From NCBI RefSeq assembly GCF_030403775.1, contig NZ_JAQMWQ010000002.1, positions 310,001 through 374,000 on the forward strand: DNA of 64,000 bases. Reading direction: 5' to 3'. The notes under the pieces are model-generated. The model searched no databases and was not told where the DNA came from. It saw only the letters and a list, made by a program, of their open reading frames with translations. Source of the DNA: Paenibacillus sp. BSR1-1 (GTDB lineage: Bacteria > Bacillota > Bacilli > Bacillales > Cytobacillaceae). The translations under genes and the position numbers were made by a program. Positions 1 through 8,670 of this stretch are shown here, one piece after another. Numbering within the stretch: position 1 is the stretch's first letter; each line of letters opens with the position of its first letter.

Positions 1-153
1 GGATCGTCCGTAAACCCTGCACGAAGCCTTGCACCAGCAGTATTTGCTGGGAGCGATGCCGTTTCTCAATTATGGGTATATATCATCGCCCCAATTGTCG
101 GCGGTGTAATCGCAGCTTGGGTAGGAAAATATATATTTGACACGGAAAAATAA
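1..153 (+). CDS. Aquaporin / MIP-family channel, C-terminal fragment
   Basis: This is the last 50 residues of a membrane channel cut by the left edge of the window. It begins in the second pore half-helix: SVNPARSLAPAV contains the NPA motif followed by Arg, the signature of the second NPA loop of aquaporins (the Arg belongs to the selectivity filter). A final membrane helix (WVYIIAPIVGGVIAAWVG) and a short cytoplasmic tail follow. The family moves water or small neutral solutes such as glycerol across the cytoplasmic membrane. The upstream part is missing, so AqpZ and GlpF types cannot be told apart. Confidence 0.88.
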   Translation, partial: GSSVNPARSLAPAVFAGSDAVSQLWVYIIAPIVGGVIAAWVGKYIFDTEK

Positions 154-172
154 TATGGAAATTTCTAAACGT

Positions 173-204
173 AAGAGTGTACCATTTTAGGTACACTCTT
201 TTTT
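173..204 (+). terminator. Rho-independent terminator after the aquaporin gene
   Basis: A perfect 10-bp stem AAGAGTGTAC / GTACACTCTT with an 8-nt loop runs into a T run, 20 bases after the aquaporin stop codon. Confidence 0.9.
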
Positions 205-343
205 GTCATTCTATTTTTCATTCCACCACGAAAGATAAAGTTCCGGTTTATAAATTCAATTTAGGGGTGTTTCGTTAAATAAAGATAAGGTATATTTCAA
301 TTCCATGTAAGACAATCTATGAAAAAACAATGAGGTGTCTTGT

Positions 344-1354
344 GTGAATTCCAATCATGAAACCAAATTGACTTCTGCAGAGATTGCTGCCCTCTGGACA
401 CAATATTTAAACGAAACAGCAGGGCTTTGCTTTCATAAACACATGATTGAACACCTAGAGGACAAGGAAATCATAGATGTTTTTGAATATGCGATTTCAC
501 TCGGTACCGAACATTTGAAGATAATAAAAGAATTCTTTTTAAATGAAGGTTTTCCAATTCCAATCGGATTTACGAATCATGACATGATACCAAACACACC
601 ACGCCTTTTTTCAGATGTATTGTGTCTGCATTTTTTAAATATCATGTCTATACATAGCTGTCATGGGTACAGCGGAGCGCTCACCACAAGTGCTCGACAT
701 GACGTTCGTGAATATTTTACGAGTTGTAATGCTTCTGCCATTGAATTATGTAATCGGACAAAGAATATTTTGATGGAAAAAGGCTTGTACTATCGCCCCC
801 CAGTGGTTTTTCCACCTGAAAAACCCGATTTTGTCAAAGACGATAATTTTATAGCAGGTTGGTTTGGGGAAAAAAGGCCGTTAAGTTGTATTGAGATTAC
901 TGATATTTACTTTAATTTGAAGAAGAGCATCATGGCGAAAGCAGTCACAGTTGCCTTTTGCCAAGTCGCTCAATCTAAGAAGGTTCGAGCCTTTTTTTTG
1001 GATGCCGTGAAAACAAAAGACAGCCACATCCAAATGTTTCATGACCTATTGAATAAGGAAAATCTGCCCGCACCCCCCACTTTAGAAGCGGAAGTGACAA
1101 AATCCACCACTTCTCCGTTTTCAGAAAAGCTAATGATGTATCAGGTCGGATTTTTATTCTCAACCGCCATGGTGTATTACGGAACGGGATGGGCGTCCTC
1201 ACCCAGAAGGGACTTGACTCCACATTACATGATGGCCATTTCTGGTGATGTGAAAATTGGGAATGATTGGATGGATATGGTGATTGAGAACGGTTGGCTG
1301 GAACAACCTCCTTTAGCCGAAGACAGAAGGGAATTAGCGTTGAAGAAAAAATGA
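344..1354 (+). CDS. DUF3231 family protein (spore-former helical protein)
   Basis: A soluble, mostly helical protein of 336 residues made of two similar halves, each resembling a ferritin-like bundle. The first half includes LTSAEIAALWTQYLNE; the second starts near LSCIEITDIYFNLKKSIMAKA and ends with the family tail NGWLEQPPLAEDR. DUF3231 proteins are common in spore-forming Bacillaceae and their biochemical role is not established. A GTG lies at 335, but the AGGTG ribosome binding site at 333-337 sits six bases before the GTG at 344, so 344 is taken as the start. A decayed relative lies at 22645-22813. Confidence 0.8.
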   Translation: MNSNHETKLTSAEIAALWTQYLNETAGLCFHKHMIEHLEDKEIIDVFEYAISLGTEHLKIIKEFFLNEGFPIPIGFTNHDMIPNTPRLFSDVLCLHFLNIMSIHSCHGYSGALTTSARHDVREYFTSCNASAIELCNRTKNILMEKGLYYRPPVVFPPEKPDFVKDDNFIAGWFGEKRPLSCIEITDIYFNLKKSIMAKAVTVAFCQVAQSKKVRAFFLDAVKTKDSHIQMFHDLLNKENLPAPPTLEAEVTKSTTSPFSEKLMMYQVGFLFSTAMVYYGTGWASSPRRDLTPHYMMAISGDVKIGNDWMDMVIENGWLEQPPLAEDRRELALKKK

Positions 1355-1400
1355 GGTGGTTATAAAAAGCAGGTTAGAGAAATTCTCAGGAGGGGATATC

Positions 1401-1529
1401 ATGAGCAAAACAGAGGAATTAAAACAGGAATTGCAGGTTTTGACCGGTCGTCGTGAAAGGATGCAGAAGAACCTATATGAAGTGGAAAAACGCATTAATG
1501 AGATTGTTAATGAATTGAAAAAACAATAA
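1401..1529 (+). CDS. Small predicted coiled-coil protein (42 aa)
   Basis: A 42-residue reading frame preceded by an excellent ribosome binding site (AGGAGGGG, seven bases before ATG) and followed at once by a terminator, so it looks like a real short gene. The peptide is highly charged, rich in Glu, Lys and Arg with regularly spaced Leu, Val and Ile, consistent with one long amphipathic helix or a coiled coil. It has no Cys, membrane segment or recognisable domain. It sits 46 bases after the DUF3231 gene and may share its transcript. Function unknown. Confidence 0.6.
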   Translation: MSKTEELKQELQVLTGRRERMQKNLYEVEKRINEIVNELKKQ

Positions 1530-1534
1530 TTACA

Positions 1535-1568
1535 AAAAGAAGGATACTGAGTTCAGTACCTTCTTTTT
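1535..1568 (+). terminator. Rho-independent terminator
   Basis: The arms AAGAAGGATACTGA and TCAGTACCTTCTT form an almost complete stem with a two-base loop, followed by Ts. It closes the DUF3231/42-aa transcription unit. Confidence 0.75.
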
Positions 1569-1725
1569 AAATGACTCATAAATATTCTTTTTGAAATGAT
1601 TTTCTCCTTCGGCTTGGCAGAATAGTGGAAAAAAGTGCTAAAATAAAAAGGGATATTATTTGCTGCAGGGACTGTTCCCAGGCCAAAGAACTGTCCTCTT
1701 GGCTTGAAATGAAGGAGGAAAATCT

Positions 1726-2640
1726 ATGTCGAAAACAAATCAAAAAATCGTTCCGCATTTATGGTATGACAAGGAGGCAAAAGAAGCTGCAGAATTCTAT
1801 GCTTCCATTTTCCCAGACTCCAAAATTACGAATGTAACAACAATCAAAGACACACCTTCTGGCGACTCCGATATAGTCACTTTTGAGCTTTGGGGGCAGA
1901 AGTTCATGGCCATCAGTGCAGGACCTTATTTCAAGCTCAATCCGTCTGTGTCTTTCATTGTTAATTTTGACCCTTCGCGAGAAAAAGACGCTAGTGAAAA
2001 AATAACTGAGGTTTGGAACAAATTGTCCGAAGGCGGCACAGCGTTAATGCCGTTTGGTGAGTATCCGTTCAGTAAGAAGTTTGGCTGGATTCAGGATAAA
2101 TATGGTTTGTCTTGGCAGTTAATGCTTACCAACCCGGAAGGGGAAGAGCGGCCTGCGTTTGTGCCTTCACTATTGTTTGTCGGAGATAAATGTGGCAGAG
2201 CGGAAGAGGCGATTCAATTTTATTTATCTGTATTTAAGAATGCACAACAAGGGCTAATGGTCCGGTATCCTAAAGGCATGGAACCTGACAAAGAAGGAAC
2301 AATCATGTTCTCTGATTTCATGCTTGAAAACCAGTGGTTTTCTGCAATGGATAGCGCGCATGAACATAAATTCAGTTTTAACGAGGCACTCTCCTTTATG
2401 GTGTATTGCGACACACAAGAAGAGATTGATCACTACTGGGAAAAGCTTTCTGCAGTTCCTGAAGCCGAGCAATGCGGATGGCTGAAAGATAAATATGGAA
2501 TTTCCTGGCAGATTGTGCCTAGTGCGATGGACGAAATGATGAGCAAGAGCACACCGGAGCAACGTGCGCGTGTAACGAAAGCATTTCTTGGAATGAAGAA
2601 ATTTGATCTTGAAAAATTACGAGAAGCATACAAGGGATAA
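1726..2640 (+). CDS. VOC-superfamily protein with two PhnB-like domains
   Basis: A 304-residue cytosolic protein made of two tandem vicinal-oxygen-chelate modules of the PhnB / 3-demethylubiquinone-9 3-methyltransferase-like type. Module 1 (about residues 6-137) starts [21 protein letters not shown] and ends [10 protein letters not shown]. Module 2 (about 144-275) starts [20 protein letters not shown] and ends [10 protein letters not shown]. The duplicated ending KYG(L/I)SWQ is diagnostic. A GGAGG ribosome binding site lies seven bases before the ATG. Members are usually called putative glyoxalases or resistance-like proteins; substrate and metal are unknown. Confidence 0.82.
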   Translation: MSKTNQKIVPHLWYDKEAKEAAEFYASIFPDSKITNVTTIKDTPSGDSDIVTFELWGQKFMAISAGPYFKLNPSVSFIVNFDPSREKDASEKITEVWNKLSEGGTALMPFGEYPFSKKFGWIQDKYGLSWQLMLTNPEGEERPAFVPSLLFVGDKCGRAEEAIQFYLSVFKNAQQGLMVRYPKGMEPDKEGTIMFSDFMLENQWFSAMDSAHEHKFSFNEALSFMVYCDTQEEIDHYWEKLSAVPEAEQCGWLKDKYGISWQIVPSAMDEMMSKSTPEQRARVTKAFLGMKKFDLEKLREAYKG

Positions 2641-2662
2641 AGATAATCAAAATGATCAATGA

Positions 2663-2707
2663 GCCGAAAATAGGCAAGTGCTTATTCACTGCTTGCTTAT
2701 TTTCGGC
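2663..2707. terminator. Strong hairpin between convergent genes
   Basis: GCCGAAAATAGGCAAG pairs with CTTGCTTATTTTCGGC, with one mismatch, around a 13-base loop. It lies between the VOC gene (+) and the DsbA-like gene (-). There is no long T run on either side, so it is a likely but atypical bidirectional terminator. Confidence 0.6.
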
Positions 2708-2718
2708 ATGCTTTATGT

Positions 2719-3420
2719 CTATTTCTCCGGAATCTCGCAACCATCATCATCACAAGTGGCACCGCTTTGCCCGCCTAAGTTAGTGAAGGGACCATCCTGC
2801 TGCATGACTTGCTTGAGAGCCTGAACAAATGTTTCAAGAGGCTGAGCCCCGGTCAGCGAATACTTTTTGTTAATGAGGAAGAAGGGTACGCTTCGAATCC
2901 CGTATTGCTGGGCTTGAACTTCGTCTGCGTAAACAGCATCACTCATTTCCTTACCTGACAGCATTTCTTTCACGGCCGGACCATCCAATCCAATTTCCTC
3001 AGCCAGCTGAACAAGTGTGGCGTGGTCACCAATATGTTTACCCTCGGTGAAATACGCACGCAAGAGTCGTTCGGTCATTTCCTTCATCATCCCATACTTT
3101 TTTGCATACAACGTTAATTGATGAGCATCAAAAGTATTGGTTAAAATGACCTTATCAAAGTGATACTCCAATCCAGCGTCCCGAGCCATGCGCTCCGTGT
3201 TGCGGCAGCTCGCTTTAGCCTGATCGAGGCTCATCCCATATTTTTTGGATAAACTTTCGTATACATTATATGGAACATCTCGTCCTGTTGACGGATCTAA
3301 TTCAAAGCAGCGATACACAATTTCAACAGGAAAATCGATTTTCTGAATAGCGTCATCCAGACGCTTTTTGCCAATATAGCAAAATGGTCAAGCAAAATCA
3401 GTCCACATTTCTATTAACAT
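2719..3420 (-). CDS. DsbA/FrnE-family (YwbO-like) thiol oxidoreductase with an in-frame TGA at the first CxxC position
   Basis: The frame begins at an ATG (3420-3418) behind a perfect AAGGAGG site. It reads MLIEMWTDFA, then TGA (3390-3388), then PFCYIGKKRLDDAI, and continues without interruption to residue 233. FrnE/YwbO proteins start with a thioredoxin-fold strand and the redox motif CPFC or CPWC, so the TGA stands exactly where the first active-site cysteine belongs. The rest is a normal family member: helical insertion, then the cis-Pro loop GIRSVPFFLI and an acidic Cys-containing tail. Either this is a selenocysteine protein (UPFC) with a SECIS-like hairpin just downstream, or a TGC/TGT codon mutated to stop. 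A translation restart would lose the active site. No selenocysteine genes lie in the window. Confidence 0.75.
3349..3365 (-). other. SECIS-like hairpin downstream of the in-frame TGA
   Basis: On the coding strand a perfect 6-bp stem AGCGTC / GACGCT closes a five-base loop TGGAT. The loop begins 29 bases after the TGA, and G occupies its second position. As I recall the bacterial SECIS consensus (a short stem with an apical G-containing loop roughly 16-37 bases after UGA), this fits. The same bases encode ordinary family residues (KRLDDA), so the hairpin could be chance. Confidence 0.35.
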
Positions 3421-3592
3421 GACAATTTCCTCCTTAATCGGTGATTCCTTTAGTATATCAATTCAATACATTTTCTAAAGATATAAAGAATTGTTTGGCT
3501 CCACTCATTTAATAATTTCTAAACCATTGTCCCTAACAAAATTGGTTGGACATGCATACGAATACAATAAACAAATTAGGAGGGGACATTGA

Positions 3593-3715
3593 TTGGAGTT
3601 CATGAAAATAAAAAGAATAGCAGTTGATTCCATCCTTTATTCAGAAGTTGACGATTGTGAAACAAACGATGAATCCGATGATTGGGATGTACAATTCGAA
3701 GGAAGTGTAAGTTAA
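3593..3715 (+). CDS. Small acidic protein (40 aa), unknown function
   Basis: A TTG-initiated frame of 40 codons with a near-perfect AGGAGGGG site six bases upstream, closed eight bases later by a terminator hairpin, which together support a real gene. The N-terminal third is basic and hydrophobic (MEFMKIKRIAVDSILYS). The rest is strongly acidic (EVDDCETNDESDDWDVQFE) with one Cys and one Trp. No domain is recognised. It stands alone between the DsbA-like gene and the GltB-like operon. Confidence 0.5.
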   Translation: MEFMKIKRIAVDSILYSEVDDCETNDESDDWDVQFEGSVS

Positions 3716-3722
3716 TTTAGGC

Positions 3723-3776
3723 AGCCTGACTTCTGGTGTGAAAATACGTTACCACACCTGAGGTCAGGCTCTTTAC
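3723..3776 (+). terminator. Terminator hairpin after the 40-aa gene
   Basis: An outer stem AGCCTGAC / GTCAGGCT and an inner stem TGGTGTG / CACACC flank an AT-rich loop, followed by a T-rich tract. Confidence 0.7.
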
Positions 3777-3884
3777 ATTTAGCTCATATTTTCGTTAAGG
3801 ATAAATTTCCCCATAAAGAGAATCTTATCATTATAAATTCCATTTTTAATATCAATTAAGTGTTTACTTATGGAGGAAATGATA

Positions 3885-5477
3885 ATGAATATTGCCGACG
3901 TTATGATCATCATTGTATTTGTTTTATTGGTTTTGTTTGTATTGGTCTTACTAGTAGTAGGATTGTATTTATTATTTATCGACCGAACGCAAAAACAGCA
4001 TCCCATTCTTCGTAACTATCCGGTTTTAGGACGTGCAAGGTACTTTTTGGAGACAATTGGACCAGAGCTTCGTCAGTACTTATTTGATAGTAACAAAGAG
4101 GGAAAACCTTTTTCTCGAATCGATTTTCAACATATTGTAAAACAAGCAAAGTATAAACGTAATGTGATGGGATATGGTTCACTACGGGATTTTGAAGAAG
4201 CTGGTTTTTATATTCGAAATTCCATGTTTCCTAAATTAACAGAGGAATTAAAAATGGACCAAGAGACAAAAGTAACGACGAATCGTTATCTCTTGATAAA
4301 AGAACCTTTATTTACACAGAAAAAAGAAGTGTTAGAGGAAAATGAATCATCCGCCTATTTATTAGACGATAAGGATGCGATCGTGATTGGAAAAAATTTA
4401 AAACACCCCTTCATTGTAAAAGGGCAAATCGGGATGTCCGCAATGAGTTATGGTTCATTAGGTGAGCATGCCATTACCGCACTCTCAAAAGGTTTAGCTA
4501 TTGCAAAGGGGGCATGGATGAATACAGGCGAAGGCGGATTATCTGAATATCATTTAAAAGGCGGAGTCGATATTATTATGCAAATTGGCCCCGGATTATT
4601 TGGGGTAAGAGATAGAGAGGGAAATTTCAGCTGGGAAGCATTAAAGGAGAAAAGTCAAATCCCTCAAATAAAAGCGTTTGAGATTAAATTAGCTCAAGGG
4701 GCAAAGACACGCGGCGGTCATATTGATGGAGAAAAAGTAACAGAGGAAATCGCAAGAATTCGGATGGTAGAACCATTTAAATCCATCGATAGCCCTAATC
4801 GTTTTAAAGAATTTAGTGATTTCCCGTCCCTTTTTACTTTTATGGAACGGATTCGTGAGGAAACAGGCAAACCGGTTGGAATGAAATGCGTTATTGGAAG
4901 TGTGCATGAAGCGGATGAATTGGCAAAAGCCATCAAAGAAACCGGAAAAGGCCCCGATTTTATCACCGTAGACGGTGGTGAAGGCGGTACAGGTGCTTCT
5001 TATCAGGAGCTGGCTGACAGTGTTGGACTGCCGATTAAAGCTGCGCTTCCATTAGTAAACAATGCCCTCATCAAATATGGCGTCCGTGATCGAGTGAAAA
5101 TCATTGCCTCAGGCAAACTTTTTTCACCTGATCGAATCGCTATTGCTCTTGCGATGGGGGCAGATCTCGTCAATATTGCACGGGCATTAATGATTACAGT
5201 AGGTTGTATCCAAGCCTTAAAATGCCAATCAAATGCTTGCCCGGTCGGTGTAGCCACAACCGATCCCCATTTACAAAAGGCTCTTGTCATTGATGAGAAA
5301 AAGTATCGTACGGCTAATTATTTAATCAGTATGCGGGAAGGGTTGTTCCGTCTGGCTGCAGCAGCTGGTTTGGATTCCCCCGTGCATTTTAAACCTGAAC
5401 ATATCGTTTACAAAGACGAAAGAGATCATGTTTATTCATTAGAAGAAGTGTATCAATCCATTGTAAAGGGTGTGTAA
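3885..5477 (+). CDS. Membrane-anchored FMN-binding glutamate synthase-like protein
   Basis: The 530-residue protein starts with one membrane helix (MNIADVMIIIVFVLLVLF...), followed by a glutamate-synthase (GltB/GltS central) TIM-barrel domain. Characteristic pieces are GMSAMSYGSLG, NTGEGG, QIGPGLFGVR, AQGAKTRGGHI, VDGGEGGTGAS and the Cys-containing CQSNACPVGVATTDP near the C-terminus. The glutaminase and NAD(P)H domains of true glutamate synthase are absent. Stand-alone proteins of this family bind FMN, and their reaction is generally unknown. ATG codons also exist at 3870 and 3879; 3885 has GGAGG at the right spacing. The stop lies two bases before the ThDP enzyme, so the two are translationally linked. 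Confidence 0.85.
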   Translation: MNIADVMIIIVFVLLVLFVLVLLVVGLYLLFIDRTQKQHPILRNYPVLGRARYFLETIGPELRQYLFDSNKEGKPFSRIDFQHIVKQAKYKRNVMGYGSLRDFEEAGFYIRNSMFPKLTEELKMDQETKVTTNRYLLIKEPLFTQKKEVLEENESSAYLLDDKDAIVIGKNLKHPFIVKGQIGMSAMSYGSLGEHAITALSKGLAIAKGAWMNTGEGGLSEYHLKGGVDIIMQIGPGLFGVRDREGNFSWEALKEKSQIPQIKAFEIKLAQGAKTRGGHIDGEKVTEEIARIRMVEPFKSIDSPNRFKEFSDFPSLFTFMERIREETGKPVGMKCVIGSVHEADELAKAIKETGKGPDFITVDGGEGGTGASYQELADSVGLPIKAALPLVNNALIKYGVRDRVKIIASGKLFSPDRIAIALAMGADLVNIARALMITVGCIQALKCQSNACPVGVATTDPHLQKALVIDEKKYRTANYLISMREGLFRLAAAAGLDSPVHFKPEHIVYKDERDHVYSLEEVYQSIVKGV

Positions 5478-5479
5478 TC

Positions 5480-7111
5480 GTGAAGGCAGCTGAATTATTA
5501 GTGAAGTGTTTAGAGGAAGAGGATGTAGAATATATCTTTGGGATACCAGGCGAGGAAAATATCGATCTGATGGATGCTCTACTGGATTCAACGATTAAAT
5601 TTATCGTAACCCGACATGAAACGAGTGCTGCTTTTATGGCAGGGACCTACGGGAGGTTAACCGGAAAACCGGGTGTGTGCTTAGCCACCTTAGGGCCAGG
5701 AGCAACAAACCTTTTAACTGGTGTTGCGAATTCCAACATGGATTTGAATCCCATTGTTGCGATAACCGGCCAAGCTAGTTTAGACCGGCAGCATAAAATT
5801 AGTCATCAATATTATGATTTAATTCATATCTATGAGCCTGTAACAAAATGGAATGCACAAATAAAAAAGGGAGAAATCATACCTGAGGCAGTTCGTAAAG
5901 CATTTCAAGTATCGACTCAAGATAAACCAGGGGCAGTCCACATCGATCTTCCCAATGATATTGCTGGAAAGGAGATCGAGGGAACACCCTTAAAGGGAAC
6001 CGTCCATACTTTAACAGAAGCAGGGGACCAAGTCATCAAAGAGGCTGCCGAGCTTATTGAACAGGCTGAGCATCCCATCATTTTAGCAGGTAATGGAATA
6101 ACGAGAGGAAATGCTGCTGATCAATTACGGGCTCTAGTGGAAAAGATCAATATACCAGTCGTCCATACTTTTATGGGAAAAGGAGCTCTTCCCTGGACCC
6201 ATGATTTAAGTTTACTTACAGCGGGCATTGGCGGGAATGATTACATTACTTGTGGATTTAATCATTCTGATTTAATTATCGCGATTGGTTTTGATATTGC
6301 AGAGTATGCTCCATCTAAATGGAATCCTAATGGTGCCACCTCCATTTTACACATCGATACAGAAGAAGCAGAGACCGATCAATATTATCCTGTAAAACTA
6401 AATGTAGTAGGAGATATCAAACGGAATTTAGAAAAGTTACATAAGGTTCTTTCCCCAGGAGAAAGGAATAATTCATGGGTATTGAACGTTCGGAATAAGG
6501 CACTGAATGAGCTGCAGCAATTTAGTGACAATACAAGCTTCCCACTCAAGCCTCAGAAAATTATTTCCGATTTACGTGCTGTTTTAAAAGAAGAGGATAT
6601 TGTGGTTTCAGATGTGGGGGCCCATAAAGTATGGATGGGGAGAATGTTCCATACCTATCAACCGAATACCTGTCTTATTTCGAATGGGCTTGCATCAATG
6701 GGGATCGCGGTTCCTGGAGCGATAGGGGCGAAGCTTGCCCAGCCAGATCGTACCGTTGTCGCTGTTTGCGGGGATGGATCTTTTCAAATGACCGGCGCTG
6801 AGTTAGAAACAGCTAAACGGCTGAATCTCCCGATTATTGTTTTATTATGGAGAGATGAAGGGTATGGCTTAATCGAATGGCATCAGATGAAAAAGTTTAA
6901 CCGTCCTTCCCATATTAAATTTGGAAATCCTGACTTTGTACAGCTTGCCTCGTCTTACGGATTTGAAGCAATGCAAATTAACAGGGCAGAGGAACTTAAG
7001 CCTGCACTAGAAAAAGCCATAGCCATGAACAAACCAGTCTTTATTGATTGCCCAGTTGATTATAGTGAAAACATGAAATTAACAGAGAAATTAAGTCATC
7101 TTCAATGCTAA
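5480..7111 (+). CDS. ThDP-dependent acetolactate synthase-like enzyme
   Basis: A 543-residue thiamine-diphosphate enzyme with three domains: the PYR domain holds the catalytic Glu47 (RHETSAAFMAG), the central Rossmann-like domain covers about residues 190-320, and the PP domain holds the Mg/ThDP motif GDGSFQMTGAELETA. Sequence style is closest to the catabolic acetolactate synthase/AlsS group, which condenses two pyruvates to acetolactate. It lacks an obvious regulatory-subunit gene, and its neighbours are not ilvC/ilvD or alsD, so the substrate could be another 2-oxo acid. It starts with GTG two bases after the upstream stop and is followed 16 bases later by the aldehyde dehydrogenase. Confidence 0.8.
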   Translation: MKAAELLVKCLEEEDVEYIFGIPGEENIDLMDALLDSTIKFIVTRHETSAAFMAGTYGRLTGKPGVCLATLGPGATNLLTGVANSNMDLNPIVAITGQASLDRQHKISHQYYDLIHIYEPVTKWNAQIKKGEIIPEAVRKAFQVSTQDKPGAVHIDLPNDIAGKEIEGTPLKGTVHTLTEAGDQVIKEAAELIEQAEHPIILAGNGITRGNAADQLRALVEKINIPVVHTFMGKGALPWTHDLSLLTAGIGGNDYITCGFNHSDLIIAIGFDIAEYAPSKWNPNGATSILHIDTEEAETDQYYPVKLNVVGDIKRNLEKLHKVLSPGERNNSWVLNVRNKALNELQQFSDNTSFPLKPQKIISDLRAVLKEEDIVVSDVGAHKVWMGRMFHTYQPNTCLISNGLASMGIAVPGAIGAKLAQPDRTVVAVCGDGSFQMTGAELETAKRLNLPIIVLLWRDEGYGLIEWHQMKKFNRPSHIKFGNPDFVQLASSYGFEAMQINRAEELKPALEKAIAMNKPVFIDCPVDYSENMKLTEKLSHLQC

Positions 7112-7127
7112 GAAAGGGAGGATCAAC

Positions 7128-8555
7128 ATGCGGCTCGGTTCGATTATCAATGGTCAAGAGCGAAATGAACCTAATCGGGAAACACTTGAAGTAAAAAATC
7201 CTTACAACCAAGAAATAGTAGCGGAATTAGCTTTAGCGACTGAAACGGATCTGAATGATGCAGTAGAAAATGCCTTTGAAACTTTTCATTCTACGATGAA
7301 GAAGATGCCTGCACATCAACGGAGCGATATTTTACGAAAAGCCGCCGACCTATTAGAAGAAAAGCCGGAGGACTTTATAGACACCATTATTCAAGAGGCT
7401 GGAAAACCAATCAAATATAGCCGAGATGAGATCAATCGTTCTGTTCAGGTCCTCCGGTTTGCTTCTGAACTTGCTAAAAATATTACAGGGGAAGTTCTGG
7501 CCATGGATGCAGCCATTGGCGGGGAAAATCGAATGGGGCTGGTGAAACGAATCCCATTGGGTGTAGTGGGAGCCATCACTCCCTTTAACTTTCCGCTGAA
7601 TCTGTCCTTGCATAAAATTGCACCAGCGATTGCTGCAGGGAATACGATTGTTTTCAAACCTGCCGAGAAAACACCAGTGTCTGGTTATAAATTAGTCAAG
7701 TTATTTCAGGAAGCAGGCCTTCCGAATGGGGCATTAAATTTGTTAATGGGAACGGGAGAGGTTGGGGCTCCTCTTGTTACACACGAAAAAGTCCATAAAG
7801 TTTCGTTTACAGGAAGCTTAGCAGTCGGAAAGAAAATCCGCGAAACCGCCGGATTTAAAAAAGTAACACTAGAATTAGGCTCCAATTCCCCTAATATTAT
7901 TTTCGAAGATGGAGACATAGAAACGGCTGTAAAAAGATTAGTGGTTGGAGCATTTTCTTTTTCAGGACAGGTTTGTATCCATGCTCAAAGAATCTTTGTT
8001 CAAAAAAATGTTTATCAGCCCTTTTTGGAACAGTTCAAACAAGAAACAAGGGCTTTAAAAATTGGAGATCCAATGGAGGAAGCGACAGACATTGGACCTA
8101 TGATTACCGAGAAAGAAGCCGAGCGGGCAAAGCTATGGATTGATGACGCGGTTCGAAATGGAGCAAAAATAGAAGTGGGTGGTGAACGAAACGGGACCAT
8201 ACTTTCCCCGACCATCATGACCAATGTTGATCGCAATATGAAAATCATCGCCGAAGAGGTTTTTGCACCGATCGTATCTGTCATTCCGTTTGATACAGAA
8301 GAGGAAGTCATCGGATATGCCAATGACTCCATTTACGGTTTGCAGGCGGGAGTGTTCACCCAGGATATTGACCGAGCCATCAGGGTAGCAGACCAATTAG
8401 AAATTGGCGGAGTTTGGATTAACGATATTTCTACCTATCGGCAGGACAATCTGCCTTACGGCGGTGTTAAACAAAGTGGGATAGGCAGAGAAGGAATTAA
8501 ATATGCCATCGAAGAAATGACAGAGCTGAAATTTATTGGCATTAAATTAAAGTAG
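7128..8555 (+). CDS. NAD(P)-dependent aldehyde dehydrogenase
   Basis: A 475-residue ALDH-superfamily enzyme that oxidises an aldehyde to an acid in the cytosol. Key residues are visible: oxyanion Asn154 (TPFNFPLN), general-base Glu249 (TLELGSNSPN), nucleophile Cys283 (GQVCIHAQR) and the cofactor loop SFTGSLAVG. The C-terminal YGGVKQSGIGREG is typical. The ribosome binding site AAAGGGAGG precedes the ATG. It is the third gene of the GltB-like/ThDP operon, which suggests that the ThDP enzyme releases or tolerates an aldehyde that this enzyme oxidises. The specific aldehyde cannot be read from sequence. Confidence 0.88.
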   Translation: MRLGSIINGQERNEPNRETLEVKNPYNQEIVAELALATETDLNDAVENAFETFHSTMKKMPAHQRSDILRKAADLLEEKPEDFIDTIIQEAGKPIKYSRDEINRSVQVLRFASELAKNITGEVLAMDAAIGGENRMGLVKRIPLGVVGAITPFNFPLNLSLHKIAPAIAAGNTIVFKPAEKTPVSGYKLVKLFQEAGLPNGALNLLMGTGEVGAPLVTHEKVHKVSFTGSLAVGKKIRETAGFKKVTLELGSNSPNIIFEDGDIETAVKRLVVGAFSFSGQVCIHAQRIFVQKNVYQPFLEQFKQETRALKIGDPMEEATDIGPMITEKEAERAKLWIDDAVRNGAKIEVGGERNGTILSPTIMTNVDRNMKIIAEEVFAPIVSVIPFDTEEEVIGYANDSIYGLQAGVFTQDIDRAIRVADQLEIGGVWINDISTYRQDNLPYGGVKQSGIGREGIKYAIEEMTELKFIGIKLK

Positions 8556-8562
8556 ACCGTGG

Positions 8563-8622
8563 GGAAGGTTCTCATGACCCATAAATAGTATCCATTTTGA
8601 ACGATATCAGTCTGAACCTTCC
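8563..8622 (+). terminator. Widely spaced inverted repeat after the aldehyde dehydrogenase operon
   Basis: A perfect 9-bp repeat GGAAGGTTC / GAACCTTCC is separated by 42 bases and directly follows the operon. It may end the transcript, but there is no T run after it. Confidence 0.3.
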
Positions 8623-8670
8623 TCCTTCTATAGCAATAAATTGAAAATTCAAATCCATTTGGTGATACAA

